A DNA stretch of 64,000 nt from Paraglaciecola arctica (GCF_018861065.1 NZ_JAHKQO010000051.1:1-64000), one strand, 5' to 3'. Positions 35,605-45,138 are shown, numbered from the stretch's first letter. Made by a program: numbers and translations. Notes: generated by a model not told the origin, from the letters alone.

Positions 35605-35817
35605 TTAGCTTTTCTTAAGACCAGCAAAACGTTTGTTGAATTTATCAACACGACCACCAGTATCAACGTTACGTTGCTTGCCCGTGTAGAAAGGGTGGCA
35701 AGACGAACATACGTCTAAGTTGATGTCTTTTTTCAAAGTAGAACGTACTTTGATAACATTACCGCAAGAACAGTTTGCAGTCATTTCTTGATAATCAGGA
35801 TGGATATCTTGTTTCAT
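35605..35817 (-). CDS. rpmE: 50S ribosomal protein L31, zinc-binding (C+) form
   Basis: The 70-aa protein matches L31: it opens MKQDIHPDY and carries the four zinc-ligand cysteines in CSCG (16, 18) and CSSCHPFY (37, 40), followed by [13 protein letters not shown]. The intact cysteine set marks the zinc-dependent form that is replaced by the C- form (YkgM type) in zinc starvation. It is the single gene of its transcript, with a strong terminator after it and a short hairpin in its leader. It diverges from priA. Confidence 0.95.
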   Translation of the reverse strand: MKQDIHPDYQEMTANCSCGNVIKVRSTLKKDINLDVCSSCHPFYTGKQRNVDTGGRVDKFNKRFAGLKKS

Positions 35818-35847
35818 GGGTTACCTCTTCGTCAGGCCGCATCGCTA

Positions 35848-35864
35848 TTCAACCCGAAGTTGAA
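35848..35864 (-). promoter_or_regulatory. Candidate rpmE leader hairpin
   Basis: TTCAAC (35848-35853) pairs perfectly with GTTGAA (35859-35864) in the 5' leader, 31 bp upstream of the rpmE start. L31 genes in several bacterial groups have autoregulatory leaders; whether this stem belongs to one is untested. Confidence 0.35.
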
Positions 35865-36099
35865 CACCATACGAAAATTAAATTAAAAAGCTTTGTGGCT
35901 TGCCGCAAAGTGGCGCGCATATTAATGTAACCAGCTTGGGCGATCAAGGGTTTTGTTGAATTTATACTCAAACCACCGCCAAATACCGCAAATAATGGGA
36001 ATAACTCAGTCACGGCGATTGAATATAGCCAGCTAATAAAGGTAAGTTGCAAGGGTCTCCGCTATAAATCATATTTCATTAAAGGCTTGTATTATTTAA

Positions 36100-38280
36100 A
36101 TGGTCATAATTCGTGTTGCTCTCCCTATTCCTAAGCGCCAATTATTTGATTATCGCTTTGATGGCAAAGCGTTAGACATTGGGGTACGTGTCGCGGTGCC
36201 TTTTGGTCCCCGCAAATTGATAGGTGTCGTGTGGGAAACGAGTGACCAATCGGTTTGGGATATCAGCAAACTGAAATTTATCGAAGCGGTGTTAGATGAC
36301 TCTCCAATATTTGACCCTATACTGATTAAACTATGTAGTTGGTTAGCGCAATATTATAAACATCCTATAGGAGATGTAGTACAAACCGCTATGCCAGTGG
36401 CACTGCGCAAAGGAGAATCGAGCCAAGAAAAACCCATCGAATTTTGGACCTTAAGCCACCAAGGTCAAACTACAGACTTAAGCAGTTTATCTCGCGCTCC
36501 AAAGCAGCGAGCATTACTAGAAGCCCTACAAAAACAAGATTGTCTGAAGTCAAAGGCCAAGTCTGAATTTGGCGCAGCCGCAATTAAGGCCCTTGTAGAA
36601 AAAGCATTAGTTGAATCAATCAGCAAACAAGTTTCCCAAGAACCCACTTGGCAGCAAAATTTAGTAGTGCGAGACAAACCTAAGGCCAATGTTGAACAAG
36701 CCATTGCGATAAGTTGTATTGAAGCCAAGCTTGACCAGTATGGCTGTTTTTTATTGGATGGCATTACTGGTAGCGGCAAGACAGAAGTGTACTTGCAGGC
36801 CATTGAGCAAGTATTAAAGCAAGGTAAACAAGTTTTAATATTAGTGCCCGAAATTGGTCTCACCCCGCAAACTGTACATAGGTTTAAGTATCGCTTTGGG
36901 ATAGAAGTTGGTGTGTTGCATTCCGGTCTCAATAACAATGAGCGCCTTCAAGTGTGGCAGCAAAGCGCTAGTGCTAAGTTAGGCATCATTATTGGCACTC
37001 GCTCGGCTATTTTTACACCTATGCTCAAACCCGGCTTATTGATAGTGGATGAGGAGCATGATTCTTCGTATAAACAGCAAGACGGATTGCGTTATCACGC
37101 CCGTGACTTAGCGGTAATCCGCGCCCGTGAAGAGAATATTCCACTGGTACTAGGCTCGGCTACACCGGCACTAGAAACCCTCAACAACGCCTTAAGTGGT
37201 AAATATCAACATCTAAAATTGCAGCAGCGAGCCGGAAATGCCTCACTTGCGACACAGCACGTATTTGACATTCGCCAACAACCACTAAAATTTGGCGTAG
37301 CACAAGGCATGTTGGAGCGAATGAGCCAACATTTGCAGCAAGGTAGCCAAGTGATGTTGTTTATTAATCGCCGAGGCTACGCACCGGCCTTAATGTGTCA
37401 TCAATGTGGTTTTGTGGAACACTGCAAACACTGCGACAAACCCTACACTGTGCACAAACAGTTATATAAGTTGCAGTGTCACCATTGTGGCAGTGCCAAA
37501 CCTATCCCTAAAACCTGTCAACAATGTCACTCCCACGAATTGGTATCCATGGGTGTAGGTACCGAGCAACTAGAGCAAGGTCTAGCTGAGTACTTTCCAC
37601 AATACAGTAGTATTCGCATAGACAGTGACAGCGCCAGAGGTAAAAACAAGTTAGATAAAATGCTCAACAGTATTAACAATAATGAGCATCAAATATTAAT
37701 TGGCACTCAAATTTTATCTAAAGGCCATCATTTTCCAAATGTTACGCTGGTATTAATTTTAGATGTAGACGGAGCCTTGTTTAGCGCAGACTATCGCGCG
37801 GCTGAACATTTGGCGCAACTTATTACACAACTAGCAGGCCGCGCTGGGCGCGCTGAAAAACCTGGTGAGATGTGGTTGCAAACCCACGACCCGGGGCATC
37901 CTCTGCTTCAAGATTTAATCAATAACGGTTACAGCCACTTTGCACAATATGCGTTGCTAGAAAGGCAACATGCCAATTTACCACCCCATAGTTTTCAAGC
38001 GTTATTTAAAGCGCAGGCGTTAAGTGCCAGAGACGCTTTTGATTTTTTACAACAAATTGCGCAACTATTTAGTCATGTAGATGGGGTAAGTTGTTTGGGG
38101 CCTATTCCTGCCTTGATGGAAAAACGTCAAGGGCATTTTAGAATGCAACTGTTATTGCAAAGTGCACAACGCAGTAGCTTGCAAAAAGCCATTGGGCAGC
38201 AAATTCAACAGATTGAATCCTTCCAACTCGCCAATAAAATTCGCTGGTCGTTAGATATTGACCCTCAAGATTTCACCTGA
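36100..38280 (+). CDS. priA: Primosomal protein N', replication restart helicase
   Basis: The 726-aa length is typical of PriA. An N-terminal 3'-end DNA-binding domain (about 1-105) precedes the helicase core with Walker A GITGSGKTEVYL and the DEEH box (DEEHDSSYKQ). A zinc-binding insert follows, with pairs CHQCGF, CKHCDK, CHHCG and CQQCH giving eight cysteines. Motifs V/VI lie in GTQILSKGHHFPNVT and QLAGRAGRAEKPG. PriA loads the replisome at stalled forks. It is followed by the SPOR protein and hslVU, the usual Shewanella/Alteromonas order. Confidence 0.95.
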   Translation: MVIIRVALPIPKRQLFDYRFDGKALDIGVRVAVPFGPRKLIGVVWETSDQSVWDISKLKFIEAVLDDSPIFDPILIKLCSWLAQYYKHPIGDVVQTAMPVALRKGESSQEKPIEFWTLSHQGQTTDLSSLSRAPKQRALLEALQKQDCLKSKAKSEFGAAAIKALVEKALVESISKQVSQEPTWQQNLVVRDKPKANVEQAIAISCIEAKLDQYGCFLLDGITGSGKTEVYLQAIEQVLKQGKQVLILVPEIGLTPQTVHRFKYRFGIEVGVLHSGLNNNERLQVWQQSASAKLGIIIGTRSAIFTPMLKPGLLIVDEEHDSSYKQQDGLRYHARDLAVIRAREENIPLVLGSATPALETLNNALSGKYQHLKLQQRAGNASLATQHVFDIRQQPLKFGVAQGMLERMSQHLQQGSQVMLFINRRGYAPALMCHQCGFVEHCKHCDKPYTVHKQLYKLQCHHCGSAKPIPKTCQQCHSHELVSMGVGTEQLEQGLAEYFPQYSSIRIDSDSARGKNKLDKMLNSINNNEHQILIGTQILSKGHHFPNVTLVLILDVDGALFSADYRAAEHLAQLITQLAGRAGRAEKPGEMWLQTHDPGHPLLQDLINNGYSHFAQYALLERQHANLPPHSFQALFKAQALSARDAFDFLQQIAQLFSHVDGVSCLGPIPALMEKRQGHFRMQLLLQSAQRSSLQKAIGQQIQQIESFQLANKIRWSLDIDPQDFT

Positions 38281-38366
38281 AACTAATAATAATGAAGATT
38301 CTGATTGAGGATCCTGTGATCCTAGGTAAGATCGATTCTATTATTTCCTAGCAGTACTTTTATTAC

Positions 38367-38906
38367 ATGGCTCACAAAGATTACGTGGCTCGTGGCCGCG
38401 GCAAAAAAACCGCGCCACCGCCCCCCAAACCATCACTACCTTGGTTACGGATTATTATCACCTTAGTGTTGGTGGCAGGCTTTGCTTATTTTCTTTGGAG
38501 CATCAAAGGTACTGCACCTGATGATACAACCACAAAAGTTGTTACTCCTGAGCAAAATACAAAGCAAGAAAATGCCTTGCCAGAAATTCCAGAAGAAGAA
38601 TGGGAATTTATTAAAACCCTACCCGAATACACAGTAGAAATAGATCACAAAGAACAAGACCAACCAACAGTGCGCCGCCTGATTCAATGCGGCTCATTTA
38701 GAACCGATGGTCAAGCGCAAGAGCTTAAGGCCAAAATAGCTTTTCAAGGCTTGGAAGCACAAGTGAGACCAAGCCAAGGTTCTTCAGGAAAATGGTACCG
38801 CGTAATTCTTGGTCCTTATGACAGCAAACGTGGCGCTGAAAAAGACCGCCACACCCTACAACGTGCCAAAATTAACGGCTGTAAGATCTGGAATTGGAAT
38901 CTTTAA
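38367..38906 (+). CDS. SPOR-domain cell-division protein (FtsN-like)
   Basis: The 179-aa protein has a short basic cytoplasmic tail (YVARGRGKKTAPPPPK), one membrane helix (about 26-44, LRIIITLVLVAGFAYFLW), a variable acidic linker and a C-terminal SPOR domain (about 104-178, RLIQCGSFRTDGQAQEL to RVILGPYDS). SPOR domains bind denuded peptidoglycan at the septum. It holds the position occupied by ftsN in related genomes, between priA and hslV, and is likely the FtsN equivalent, although it is shorter than E. coli FtsN (319 aa). Confidence 0.8.
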   Translation: MAHKDYVARGRGKKTAPPPPKPSLPWLRIIITLVLVAGFAYFLWSIKGTAPDDTTTKVVTPEQNTKQENALPEIPEEEWEFIKTLPEYTVEIDHKEQDQPTVRRLIQCGSFRTDGQAQELKAKIAFQGLEAQVRPSQGSSGKWYRVILGPYDSKRGAEKDRHTLQRAKINGCKIWNWNL

Positions 38907-38936
38907 CCAATATGGCTGCAGAGCATAAGCCTGCAG

Positions 38937-38964
38937 CTTGAAAAAAAAAGAATGCTCCCCACAT
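38937..38964 (+). promoter_or_regulatory. Heat-shock (sigma-32) promoter of hslVU
   Basis: CTTGAAA at 38937-38943 and CCCCACAT at 38957-38964 are separated by 13 bp. This matches the sigma-32 consensus (CTTGAAA, 11-16 bp, CCCCATNT) with one or two mismatches. It lies about 110 bp before the hslV start, as expected for the heat-shock operon. Confidence 0.85.
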
Positions 38965-39074
38965 CTATTCCACTCGGCGGCGTTTTCTAAAATTTTGAAA
39001 ACCATAGCCCACTCTTAGCCCTGACAACTTAATGTAATCACAGTAAGTTGTCCTTGGACACTGAAGGAATTTTC

Positions 39075-39599
39075 GTGACTACCATTGTATCTGTACGCCG
39101 CAATAACCAAGTAGTAATAGCCGGTGACGGTCAAGTTTCTCTTGGCAATACTGTAATGAAAGGCAACGCCAAAAAAGTGCGCCGCCTTTATAACAACAAA
39201 GTACTAGCAGGTTTTGCTGGCGGCACAGCTGACGCCTTTACTTTGTTTGAACGTTTTGAGTCTAAGCTTGAAATGCATCAAGGCAACCTAACTCGTGCTG
39301 CCGTTGAACTCGCTAAAGATTGGCGCACCGACCGAATGTTGCGCAAACTTGAAGCCTTACTGGCCGTGGCTGACGAAACCGCCTCTTTCATCATTACCGG
39401 TAACGGAGACGTGGTTCAGCCAGAAAATGACTTAATCGCGATTGGCTCTGGCGGTAACTTTGCGCAATCAGCCGCCATGGCTTTACTGGAAAATACTGAG
39501 CTAACGGCCAAAGAAATTGCCGAAAAGAGTTTAACCATAGCCGGCAATATTTGCGTATTTACCAATCATAGCCAAACCATTGAAACGATAGATTATTAA
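39075..39599 (+). CDS. hslV: ATP-dependent protease subunit HslV
   Basis: The 174-aa proteolytic subunit begins at GTG 39075, preceded by GAAGGA with suitable spacing. This start places the catalytic threonine directly after the initiator Met, as required for the N-terminal-nucleophile mechanism (mature TTIVSVRR). Motifs include [24 protein letters not shown] and [20 protein letters not shown] more upstream TTG at 39048 would bury the Thr and can be rejected. HslV forms the double hexamer capped by HslU, encoded 80 bp downstream. Confidence 0.95.
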   Translation: MTTIVSVRRNNQVVIAGDGQVSLGNTVMKGNAKKVRRLYNNKVLAGFAGGTADAFTLFERFESKLEMHQGNLTRAAVELAKDWRTDRMLRKLEALLAVADETASFIITGNGDVVQPENDLIAIGSGGNFAQSAAMALLENTELTAKEIAEKSLTIAGNICVFTNHSQTIETIDY

Positions 39600-39679
39600 G
39601 CACTTCGGCAAAGTTATTTTTGTGACTGGCGCAGCAATCATTAGCGCCAGTCATTTACCCAGATTATAAGGTTTTATTT

Positions 39680-41011
39680 ATGTCAGACATGACCCCAAGA
39701 GAAATCGTCCATGAATTGGACAGTCATATTATTGGTCAGCAAGATGCCAAAAGAGCGGTCTCTATTGCTCTTAGAAATCGCTGGCGGAGAATGCAGCTTG
39801 ATTCAGAGTTGCGCCAAGAAGTTACCCCTAAGAATATTTTGATGATTGGCCCAACAGGTGTAGGTAAAACTGAAATTGCCCGTCGTCTAGCAAAATTGGC
39901 GAATGCGCCTTTTATTAAGGTGGAAGCCACCAAATTTACCGAAGTAGGTTATGTGGGTAAAGAAGTAGAAACTATCATACGTGACTTAGCCGACATCGCC
40001 GTCAAGATGACCAAAGAACAGGCCACCAATAAGGTGAAGTTCCGTGCTGAAGAAGCTGCTGAAGAACGCATTTTAGATGCGTTGTTACCTCCTCCAGAAA
40101 ATGCTTTTGGTGATAAAGAAGAACATCAAGATAAAGGCACTAGACAAATTTTCCGTAAAAAACTACGTGAAGGTCAGTTAGACGACAAAGAAATTGAATT
40201 AGATGTTGCTGCACCTCAAGTGGGTGTTGAGATCATGGCACCTCCAGGTATGGAAGAAATGACTAACCAGCTACAAGGCATGTTTCAAAATCTTTCTGGC
40301 AAAGAAAAGAAAAAGAAGAAACTAAAAGTTAAGGAAGCCCTTAAATTATTGACTGAAGAAGAGGCCAGTAAGTTAGTCAATCAAGAAGATTTGAAACAAA
40401 CCGCCATCGAATCCCTTGAACAAAACGGCATAGTGTTTATCGATGAAATCGACAAAATTTGTAAACGTGAAGGCACCACAAGTGGCGGCGATGTGTCCCG
40501 CGAAGGTGTACAACGCGACCTACTACCTTTAGTAGAAGGCTCAACGGTATCCACTAAACATGGCATGGTTAAAACCGACCATATTTTGTTTATTGCCTCT
40601 GGTGCGTTTCAGATGAGCAAACCTTCAGACTTGATCCCTGAGTTACAAGGTCGTTTGCCTATTCGTGTTGAGTTAGGTGCCTTAACCGCTCACGATTTTG
40701 TACGAATTTTGACTGAACCTAACGCTTCACTTACCGAGCAGTACGTGGCGTTGTTAAAAACTGAAGGTGTAGATGTTTCATTTTCCGAAGAAGGCATTGA
40801 GCGTATTGCTCAAGCTGCATGGCAAGTCAACGAACGTACCGAAAACATCGGTGCTAGACGTTTACATACAGTGATGGAAAAACTCATGGAAGAAATTTCC
40901 TACGACGCTTCAGAAAAAAACGGTGAAACCCTAGTCATCGATGCCAAATACGTCAACGACCACTTAGACATGTTAGTGGAAGACGAAGATTTAAGTCGCT
41001 TCATTTTATAA
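39680..41011 (+). CDS. hslU: ATPase subunit HslU
   Basis: The 443-aa AAA+ unfoldase matches E. coli HslU in length. It begins [17 protein letters not shown] after the initiator region and has Walker [10 protein letters not shown], the pore motif GYVG and an intermediate I-domain (about 110-240, Lys/Glu-rich). Walker B is FIDEIDK, sensor/arginine finger elements follow, and the C-terminus is DLSRFIL, which inserts into HslV. It forms an operon with hslV under the heat-shock promoter and ends before a strong terminator. Confidence 0.95.
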   Translation: MSDMTPREIVHELDSHIIGQQDAKRAVSIALRNRWRRMQLDSELRQEVTPKNILMIGPTGVGKTEIARRLAKLANAPFIKVEATKFTEVGYVGKEVETIIRDLADIAVKMTKEQATNKVKFRAEEAAEERILDALLPPPENAFGDKEEHQDKGTRQIFRKKLREGQLDDKEIELDVAAPQVGVEIMAPPGMEEMTNQLQGMFQNLSGKEKKKKKLKVKEALKLLTEEEASKLVNQEDLKQTAIESLEQNGIVFIDEIDKICKREGTTSGGDVSREGVQRDLLPLVEGSTVSTKHGMVKTDHILFIASGAFQMSKPSDLIPELQGRLPIRVELGALTAHDFVRILTEPNASLTEQYVALLKTEGVDVSFSEEGIERIAQAAWQVNERTENIGARRLHTVMEKLMEEISYDASEKNGETLVIDAKYVNDHLDMLVEDEDLSRFIL

Positions 41012-41031
41012 ATGATGAACAATGCTTATTT

Positions 41032-41062
41032 AAAAATGCCGCTTTAACATAGCGGCATTTTT
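41032..41062. terminator. Bidirectional intrinsic terminator after hslU
   Basis: AAAAATGCCGCT (41032-41043) pairs perfectly over 12 bp with AGCGGCATTTTT (41051-41062), loop TTAACAT. The A- and T-runs suit termination in both directions, ending hslVU and the convergent lipoprotein gene. Confidence 0.9.
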
Positions 41063-41135
41063 GTATCAAAAGTAAAATCAACATGATGATATTTCTGAAC
41101 GGCCATCACTTCGTTTAGCCCTTTGCGGTTAGGTC

Positions 41136-41729
41136 TCACCAAGTGTTTAGTTTTATTTCTGATTTTTTTGAGTATTCTAAAATTTTCGAAAGACTCTTAA
41201 CACTGGCTAGAGTCAAAACATATGAATCAGAGCCATTATCGATTCCAATAATTTCTAATCCCACACTTTTACTACACTGTAACAGCAAAGATTGTGGGTC
41301 TTTTGACTCTAAGTAGAACGAAATATTGTTGCCTGTTTTGGCAAAATCATTTTTAAGCTGTTCAAAGCTGGCGCACACAGAGAGTCGGTTATTAGACGTT
41401 CTATTAAGCGAGTCCAATACAAGACGAGGGGCTTCCCGCCAATCCACATCTATTGCTAATCCATTTGCTTTTAAACTTTCGACAATCACAAAGGTAAAAT
41501 CAAATTCATTATCGAAAGGCGCTTCGTATCCGTGATACTCCAAGTTGTCCTTATACTGTTGTTTGTAGGCATTTTTACTAGATAAAAAAAGGCTCACGTC
41601 ACTCAGAACATTAGGAGTATTGTCAGATATAATTTGCGCAAAGATGAATTGAGGATGTTCGTTATTCGGCTCTTGTTGTCCGCAACTTAGGGTAAAAATC
41701 GTGAAGATGGCTAAATAAATGACTTTCAT
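41136..41729 (-). CDS. Putative lipoprotein of unknown function
   Basis: The 197-aa protein begins at the ATG at 41729 with KVIYLAIFTIFTLSC, a lipoprotein signal with Cys at the end of the hydrophobic stretch. The mature part is soluble and polar, with a few cysteines (SVCASF, LLLQCSK) and no recognised domain. Repeated phrases such as ENLEYHGYEAPFDNEFDF-like and DVDWREAPR-like segments give no family hint. It lies alone between the hslU terminator and the ABM monooxygenase gene. Confidence 0.55.
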   Translation of the reverse strand: MKVIYLAIFTIFTLSCGQQEPNNEHPQFIFAQIISDNTPNVLSDVSLFLSSKNAYKQQYKDNLEYHGYEAPFDNEFDFTFVIVESLKANGLAIDVDWREAPRLVLDSLNRTSNNRLSVCASFEQLKNDFAKTGNNISFYLESKDPQSLLLQCSKSVGLEIIGIDNGSDSYVLTLASVKSLSKILEYSKKSEIKLNTW

Positions 41730-41805
41730 TTTTTTGTTTCCAAACAATGGTGTGCAACCAGTTCTGTTAACCGATTTACTTTAGTTGTGGCTAGCGAAAC
41801 TTTGT

Positions 41806-42096
41806 TTAAATTTCCTTCACTATATCCTTTACAACATAGTGGCGCTCAACGTCTTTAGAAATCACTCCCCAGCTAGAGCTTGATACTCTTTTCTGGTGCG
41901 CTTCGAATGCTTGTTTATCGACGAATTCTTCATAAACCTCAAAAATGCTTGGTTGATGTTCTCTTTGAGTGACTCTAAACGCTAAACATCCGGGCTCTTG
42001 TAGCGTTAAAGCGATGTGCTTTGGAAGAGCAGATTTAATTAAATCAATTTGCCCCGCGGCTACATTTATATGGCCCGTCAATACAATTTTTGTCAA
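41806..42096 (-). CDS. Antibiotic biosynthesis monooxygenase (ABM/YgiN-like) protein
   Basis: The 96-aa protein has the ABM fold signature: an N-terminal strand (IVLTGHINVAAGQ), a helix, EPGCLAFRVTQR, FEVYEEFVDKQAFEAHQ, and a C-terminal helix. Such dimeric ferredoxin-like proteins include quinol monooxygenases (YgiN) and many uncharacterised ones. The FEVYEEF block followed by the His in AHQ is the typical pattern. It is monocistronic on the minus strand with about 340 bp of non-coding sequence upstream. Confidence 0.75.
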   Translation of the reverse strand: MTKIVLTGHINVAAGQIDLIKSALPKHIALTLQEPGCLAFRVTQREHQPSIFEVYEEFVDKQAFEAHQKRVSSSSWGVISKDVERHYVVKDIVKEI

Positions 42097-42440
42097 AGTG
42101 ACTTCCTTTCCAATTACCTCAAAGAGCGTTAACGCTTAATCCAATTAGGTATCTAAACTCACAATAATCAACTACTACAAAGTGCATTTAAAGTGAGTGT
42201 GTACTTTACATTACTCTGAATACTGACTAACGATTTGACCTATAACTAGTGATCTCGGTTCATCTCTGATGTTTGCTAAAATTTCGACCAAGTTTAAATC
42301 ATCTTTAAGGCTTTTTGCTTGTTGAAAGTCAGCAAACATAATATTCTTTTTGAGTCTAAATAAGTTCTACTCAATATAAAATATGAAGTTTTTAATAAAC
42401 ACATAAATTGATTAGATTATTAATACTTCAAGGAATATCT
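42097..42440. other. Intergenic region upstream of the amidohydrolase pair
   Basis: The 344-bp AT-rich divergent gap contains a possible 42-aa minus-strand ORF (listed separately) and presumably the promoter for the amidohydrolases. No repeat was found. Confidence 0.5.
42211..42339 (-). CDS. Possible small ORF (42 aa), unrecognised
   Basis: ATG at 42339 to TAA at 42213-42211 encodes a 42-aa peptide (starts MFADFQQAKS; contains LVEILANIRDEPRS) whose composition is clearly protein-like and amphipathic. A weak AAAGAA lies upstream of the ATG. It could be a genuine small gene or a fragment of a longer one. Confidence 0.3.
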   Translation of the reverse strand: MFADFQQAKSLKDDLNLVEILANIRDEPRSLVIGQIVSQYSE

Positions 42441-43829
42441 ATGAACCACGCCCTTTTTAAACAGAGCTTAATGGTAGCCGCTGTATCGCTCTCATTAACT
42501 GCATGTTTATCTAATGAAAAGCAAGATGAAAAAGTAACCATTAATAAAAACCCATTCCCCAGTACTTATAAAATTTTACCACAGCAAGATACTTTGTTTA
42601 CTCAAGCAACGGTTCTAACGGGCACTGGTGAACGAATTGATAATGCAGATATACTTTTTGTCGATGGTAAAATAAAACAAATAGGTGTTGGCCTAAACGC
42701 GACTAATGTTGAAGTTATTGATGCACAAGGAAAATGGATAACCCCTGGCATTATTGACGTACATTCTCATTTAGGGGTTTATCCAAGCCCTAGCGTAGAA
42801 TCACACTCTGACGGTAACGAAATGAGCTCTCCTAATACTTCTGAGGTATGGGCTGAGCATAGCGTCTGGCCGCAAGATCCTGGCTTTCAAGCGGCAAGAG
42901 CAGGTGGAATTACTACCTTACAGATATTGCCTGGCTCGGCTAACTTATTTGGCGGCCGCGGTGTTACGTTAAAGAACGTACCAAGTCATACCATGCAAGC
43001 GATGAAGTTTGTCGACGCACCTTATGGTTTAAAAATGGCCTGTGGAGAAAACCCAAAACGGCTTTATGGTAGCAGAAAACAAATGCCATCAACTCGCATG
43101 GGTAATGTAGCTGGTTATCGAGCTGCTTGGGCGGAAGCTGCTGAATATAAACGAGCTTGGAATAAATACGACGCCGACTATGCTGCTGGTAAAAACCCGC
43201 TAGCACCAGTTCGAGACTTAGAGCTCGATACGCTAATGGGTGTGCTTGATGGTGAAGTTTTAGTACATAACCATTGTTACAAAGCTGAAGAAATGGCGGT
43301 GATGATAGATATAGGTAAAGAGTTTAATTATCACTCGGGGACTTTCCATCATGGCATAGAGGCCTATAAAATTGCTGACAAACTCGCAGCCAACGGCAAC
43401 TGTGTTGCGATGTGGCCAGACTGGTGGGGCTTTAAAATGGAAGCCTATGATATGGTAGAAGAAAATGTTGCCATAGTTGATTCGGTAAAAAATTCTTGTG
43501 CCATAGTACATTCAGATTCTAGCACCACTATTCAACGGTTAAATCAAGAAGCTGGCAAAGTACTGTATCGAGCCAATGATAATGGCTTTGAATTAAAAGA
43601 AGAAGATGCCATCAAATGGATCACTGCTAATGCGGCTAAATCACTTGGTATTGATGATAAAACGGGTAGCTTACAAGCCGGTAAAAATGCCGATCTAGTA
43701 TTATGGAATACCAATCCATTTAGTGTTTACGCACAAGCAGAGCAAGTTTTTGTGGATGGCGCGAAAGTTTATGATCGTTTTGATGAAAAATATCAGGCGA
43801 AAAGTGACTTTCTTTTAGGGCAAAAGTAG
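42441..43829 (+). CDS. Secreted amidohydrolase (lipoprotein)
   Basis: The 462-aa protein starts at ATG 42441 (CAAGGA ribosome site) with a lipobox, LTAC (Cys22). It is an amidohydrolase: the metal motif HxH is in GIIDVHSHLG (H108, H110), further His in HNHCYK and SGTFHHG, and the last metal ligand Asp in AIVHSDSSTT. A C-terminal composite domain ends GKNADLVLWNTNPF. It resembles periplasmic imidazolonepropionase/prolidase-like amidohydrolases of marine Alteromonadales. The substrate is unknown. It pairs with a downstream amidohydrolase 10 bp away. Confidence 0.8.
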   Translation: MNHALFKQSLMVAAVSLSLTACLSNEKQDEKVTINKNPFPSTYKILPQQDTLFTQATVLTGTGERIDNADILFVDGKIKQIGVGLNATNVEVIDAQGKWITPGIIDVHSHLGVYPSPSVESHSDGNEMSSPNTSEVWAEHSVWPQDPGFQAARAGGITTLQILPGSANLFGGRGVTLKNVPSHTMQAMKFVDAPYGLKMACGENPKRLYGSRKQMPSTRMGNVAGYRAAWAEAAEYKRAWNKYDADYAAGKNPLAPVRDLELDTLMGVLDGEVLVHNHCYKAEEMAVMIDIGKEFNYHSGTFHHGIEAYKIADKLAANGNCVAMWPDWWGFKMEAYDMVEENVAIVDSVKNSCAIVHSDSSTTIQRLNQEAGKVLYRANDNGFELKEEDAIKWITANAAKSLGIDDKTGSLQAGKNADLVLWNTNPFSVYAQAEQVFVDGAKVYDRFDEKYQAKSDFLLGQK

Positions 43830-43839
43830 GAATTAACCA

Positions 43840-45138
43840 ATGAAAGTGATTCAAATTAACAAACCCATCTTAAATGCATTAGTTACTATTCCTTTTGTTT
43901 TATGTGCATTTATCACCAGCACGGTACAAGCCAAAAGCACAGCTATTACTCATGCCACTGTTTACACACTTGCTGGCGAAGGTACGATTGAAAACGCCAC
44001 GGTAATTATTGACCAAGGTAAAATTACGCAAGTTTACAGCAGTGACAATACCCCAGAAAATATTAACACTGATGAAATCATTGATGCTAAGGGAAGAATT
44101 CTAACGCCTGGATTTATTGGTAGTATGAATTCACTCGGTTTAGTTGAAGTGAGCGCAGTAGCAAGAAGCCGTGATAGTAAAGATAAAGAAGCAGATATTA
44201 CCTTTGATGCAAGCTTAGCATTTAACCCCAAATCAACCTTGATCGCTTATACACGCAAAGGAGGGATTACCAGCAATATTGTTGCTCCTCAAGGTGGAGA
44301 AGACTTATTTGCGGGGCAATCTTTTGTGGTTGATCTTTCTGGTGAATTCAATAGCGTAACTGACAGACAAAACGCAGTAATAGTTCACTTAGGCGCTGAA
44401 ACTAAGGGCTCAAGAGCACTAAAACTGCAAGCGTTAGATTATAAATTTGAAGATGCACAAAAAGCGTTGGCTAAACAAGCACTCGCTAATAAAAGTAAAG
44501 ACAAAAAAGCAAAAGAAGATAAAGAGCCAAAACGTGATGAGTTAGTTATTAATGCTTTGCTAGCGGGTGAAAAACCATTAATAGCTTATGCTGACCGAGC
44601 AACAGACTTATTGGCTTTAATTGCGTTAAAACAAAAATATGGACTTGATTTAGTGTTGGTGGGGGCAAGTGATGCGGTACTAATTGTCGATGAAATAGTT
44701 GCGGCTAATGTACCGATAATTCTTAGTGCTATTGATAATTTGCCCAGTAGCTTCGATTCGTTACACGCCAATTTAAGTAATATGGCCATGTTAACAAAAG
44801 CGGGGGTTAAGGTTATTTTAGCGCCTGAGGGCGATAGCCATAATATAAACCGATTACGCTTTGATGCTGGAGTTGCCGTTGCCAATGGTGTATCAAGAAT
44901 TGATGCTCTTGCAGCGCTTACCGCTAATGTAGCCGATGTATTTAAACTAAACTCAGGTCGGATTCAGGTTGGTAAAAATGCCGATTTAGTTTTGTGGAGT
45001 GCCGATCCTTTTGAATTAAGCACTAAGGTAGACAGTATGTGGATCAATGGTAAATCGATTTCTACACGCTCCCGACAAGATGACTTACGTGATCGATATT
45101 TAACAAAGTCTGATATGCCAAAAGCTTATTCTAAATAA
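43840..45138 (+). CDS. Amidohydrolase-like protein lacking the HxH metal motif
   Basis: The 432-aa protein has a signal peptide (ALVTIPFVLCAFITSTVQA). The overall amidohydrolase layout is preserved (TPGFIG, KGGITSNIVAPQGGEDLF, closing GKNADLVLWSADPF). At the place of DxHxH it has GSMNS (residues 94-98), so the two metal-binding histidines are missing. It is probably catalytically different or inactive, perhaps a partner of the intact amidohydrolase 10 bp upstream. A highly charged linker (SKDKKAKEDKEPKRDE) sits in the middle. The stop lies inside a strong hairpin. Confidence 0.8.
   Translation: MKVIQINKPILNALVTIPFVLCAFITSTVQAKSTAITHATVYTLAGEGTIENATVIIDQGKITQVYSSDNTPENINTDEIIDAKGRILTPGFIGSMNSLGLVEVSAVARSRDSKDKEADITFDASLAFNPKSTLIAYTRKGGITSNIVAPQGGEDLFAGQSFVVDLSGEFNSVTDRQNAVIVHLGAETKGSRALKLQALDYKFEDAQKALAKQALANKSKDKKAKEDKEPKRDELVINALLAGEKPLIAYADRATDLLALIALKQKYGLDLVLVGASDAVLIVDEIVAANVPIILSAIDNLPSSFDSLHANLSNMAMLTKAGVKVILAPEGDSHNINRLRFDAGVAVANGVSRIDALAALTANVADVFKLNSGRIQVGKNADLVLWSADPFELSTKVDSMWINGKSISTRSRQDDLRDRYLTKSDMPKAYSK

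Noticed and set aside
35463-35666. Second small gene overlapping rpmE on the minus strand
   Set aside because: It is in another frame across the rpmE stop and the strong terminator, so it is not a credible gene.
39048-39074. Upstream TTG start for hslV
   Set aside because: It would place nine residues before the catalytic threonine that must be N-terminal; the GTG at 39075 has a proper ribosome site.
42964-43511. Minus-strand open frames inside the amidohydrolase gene
   Set aside because: They are antisense to a well-supported enzyme gene, have no ribosome sites and show no family resemblance.
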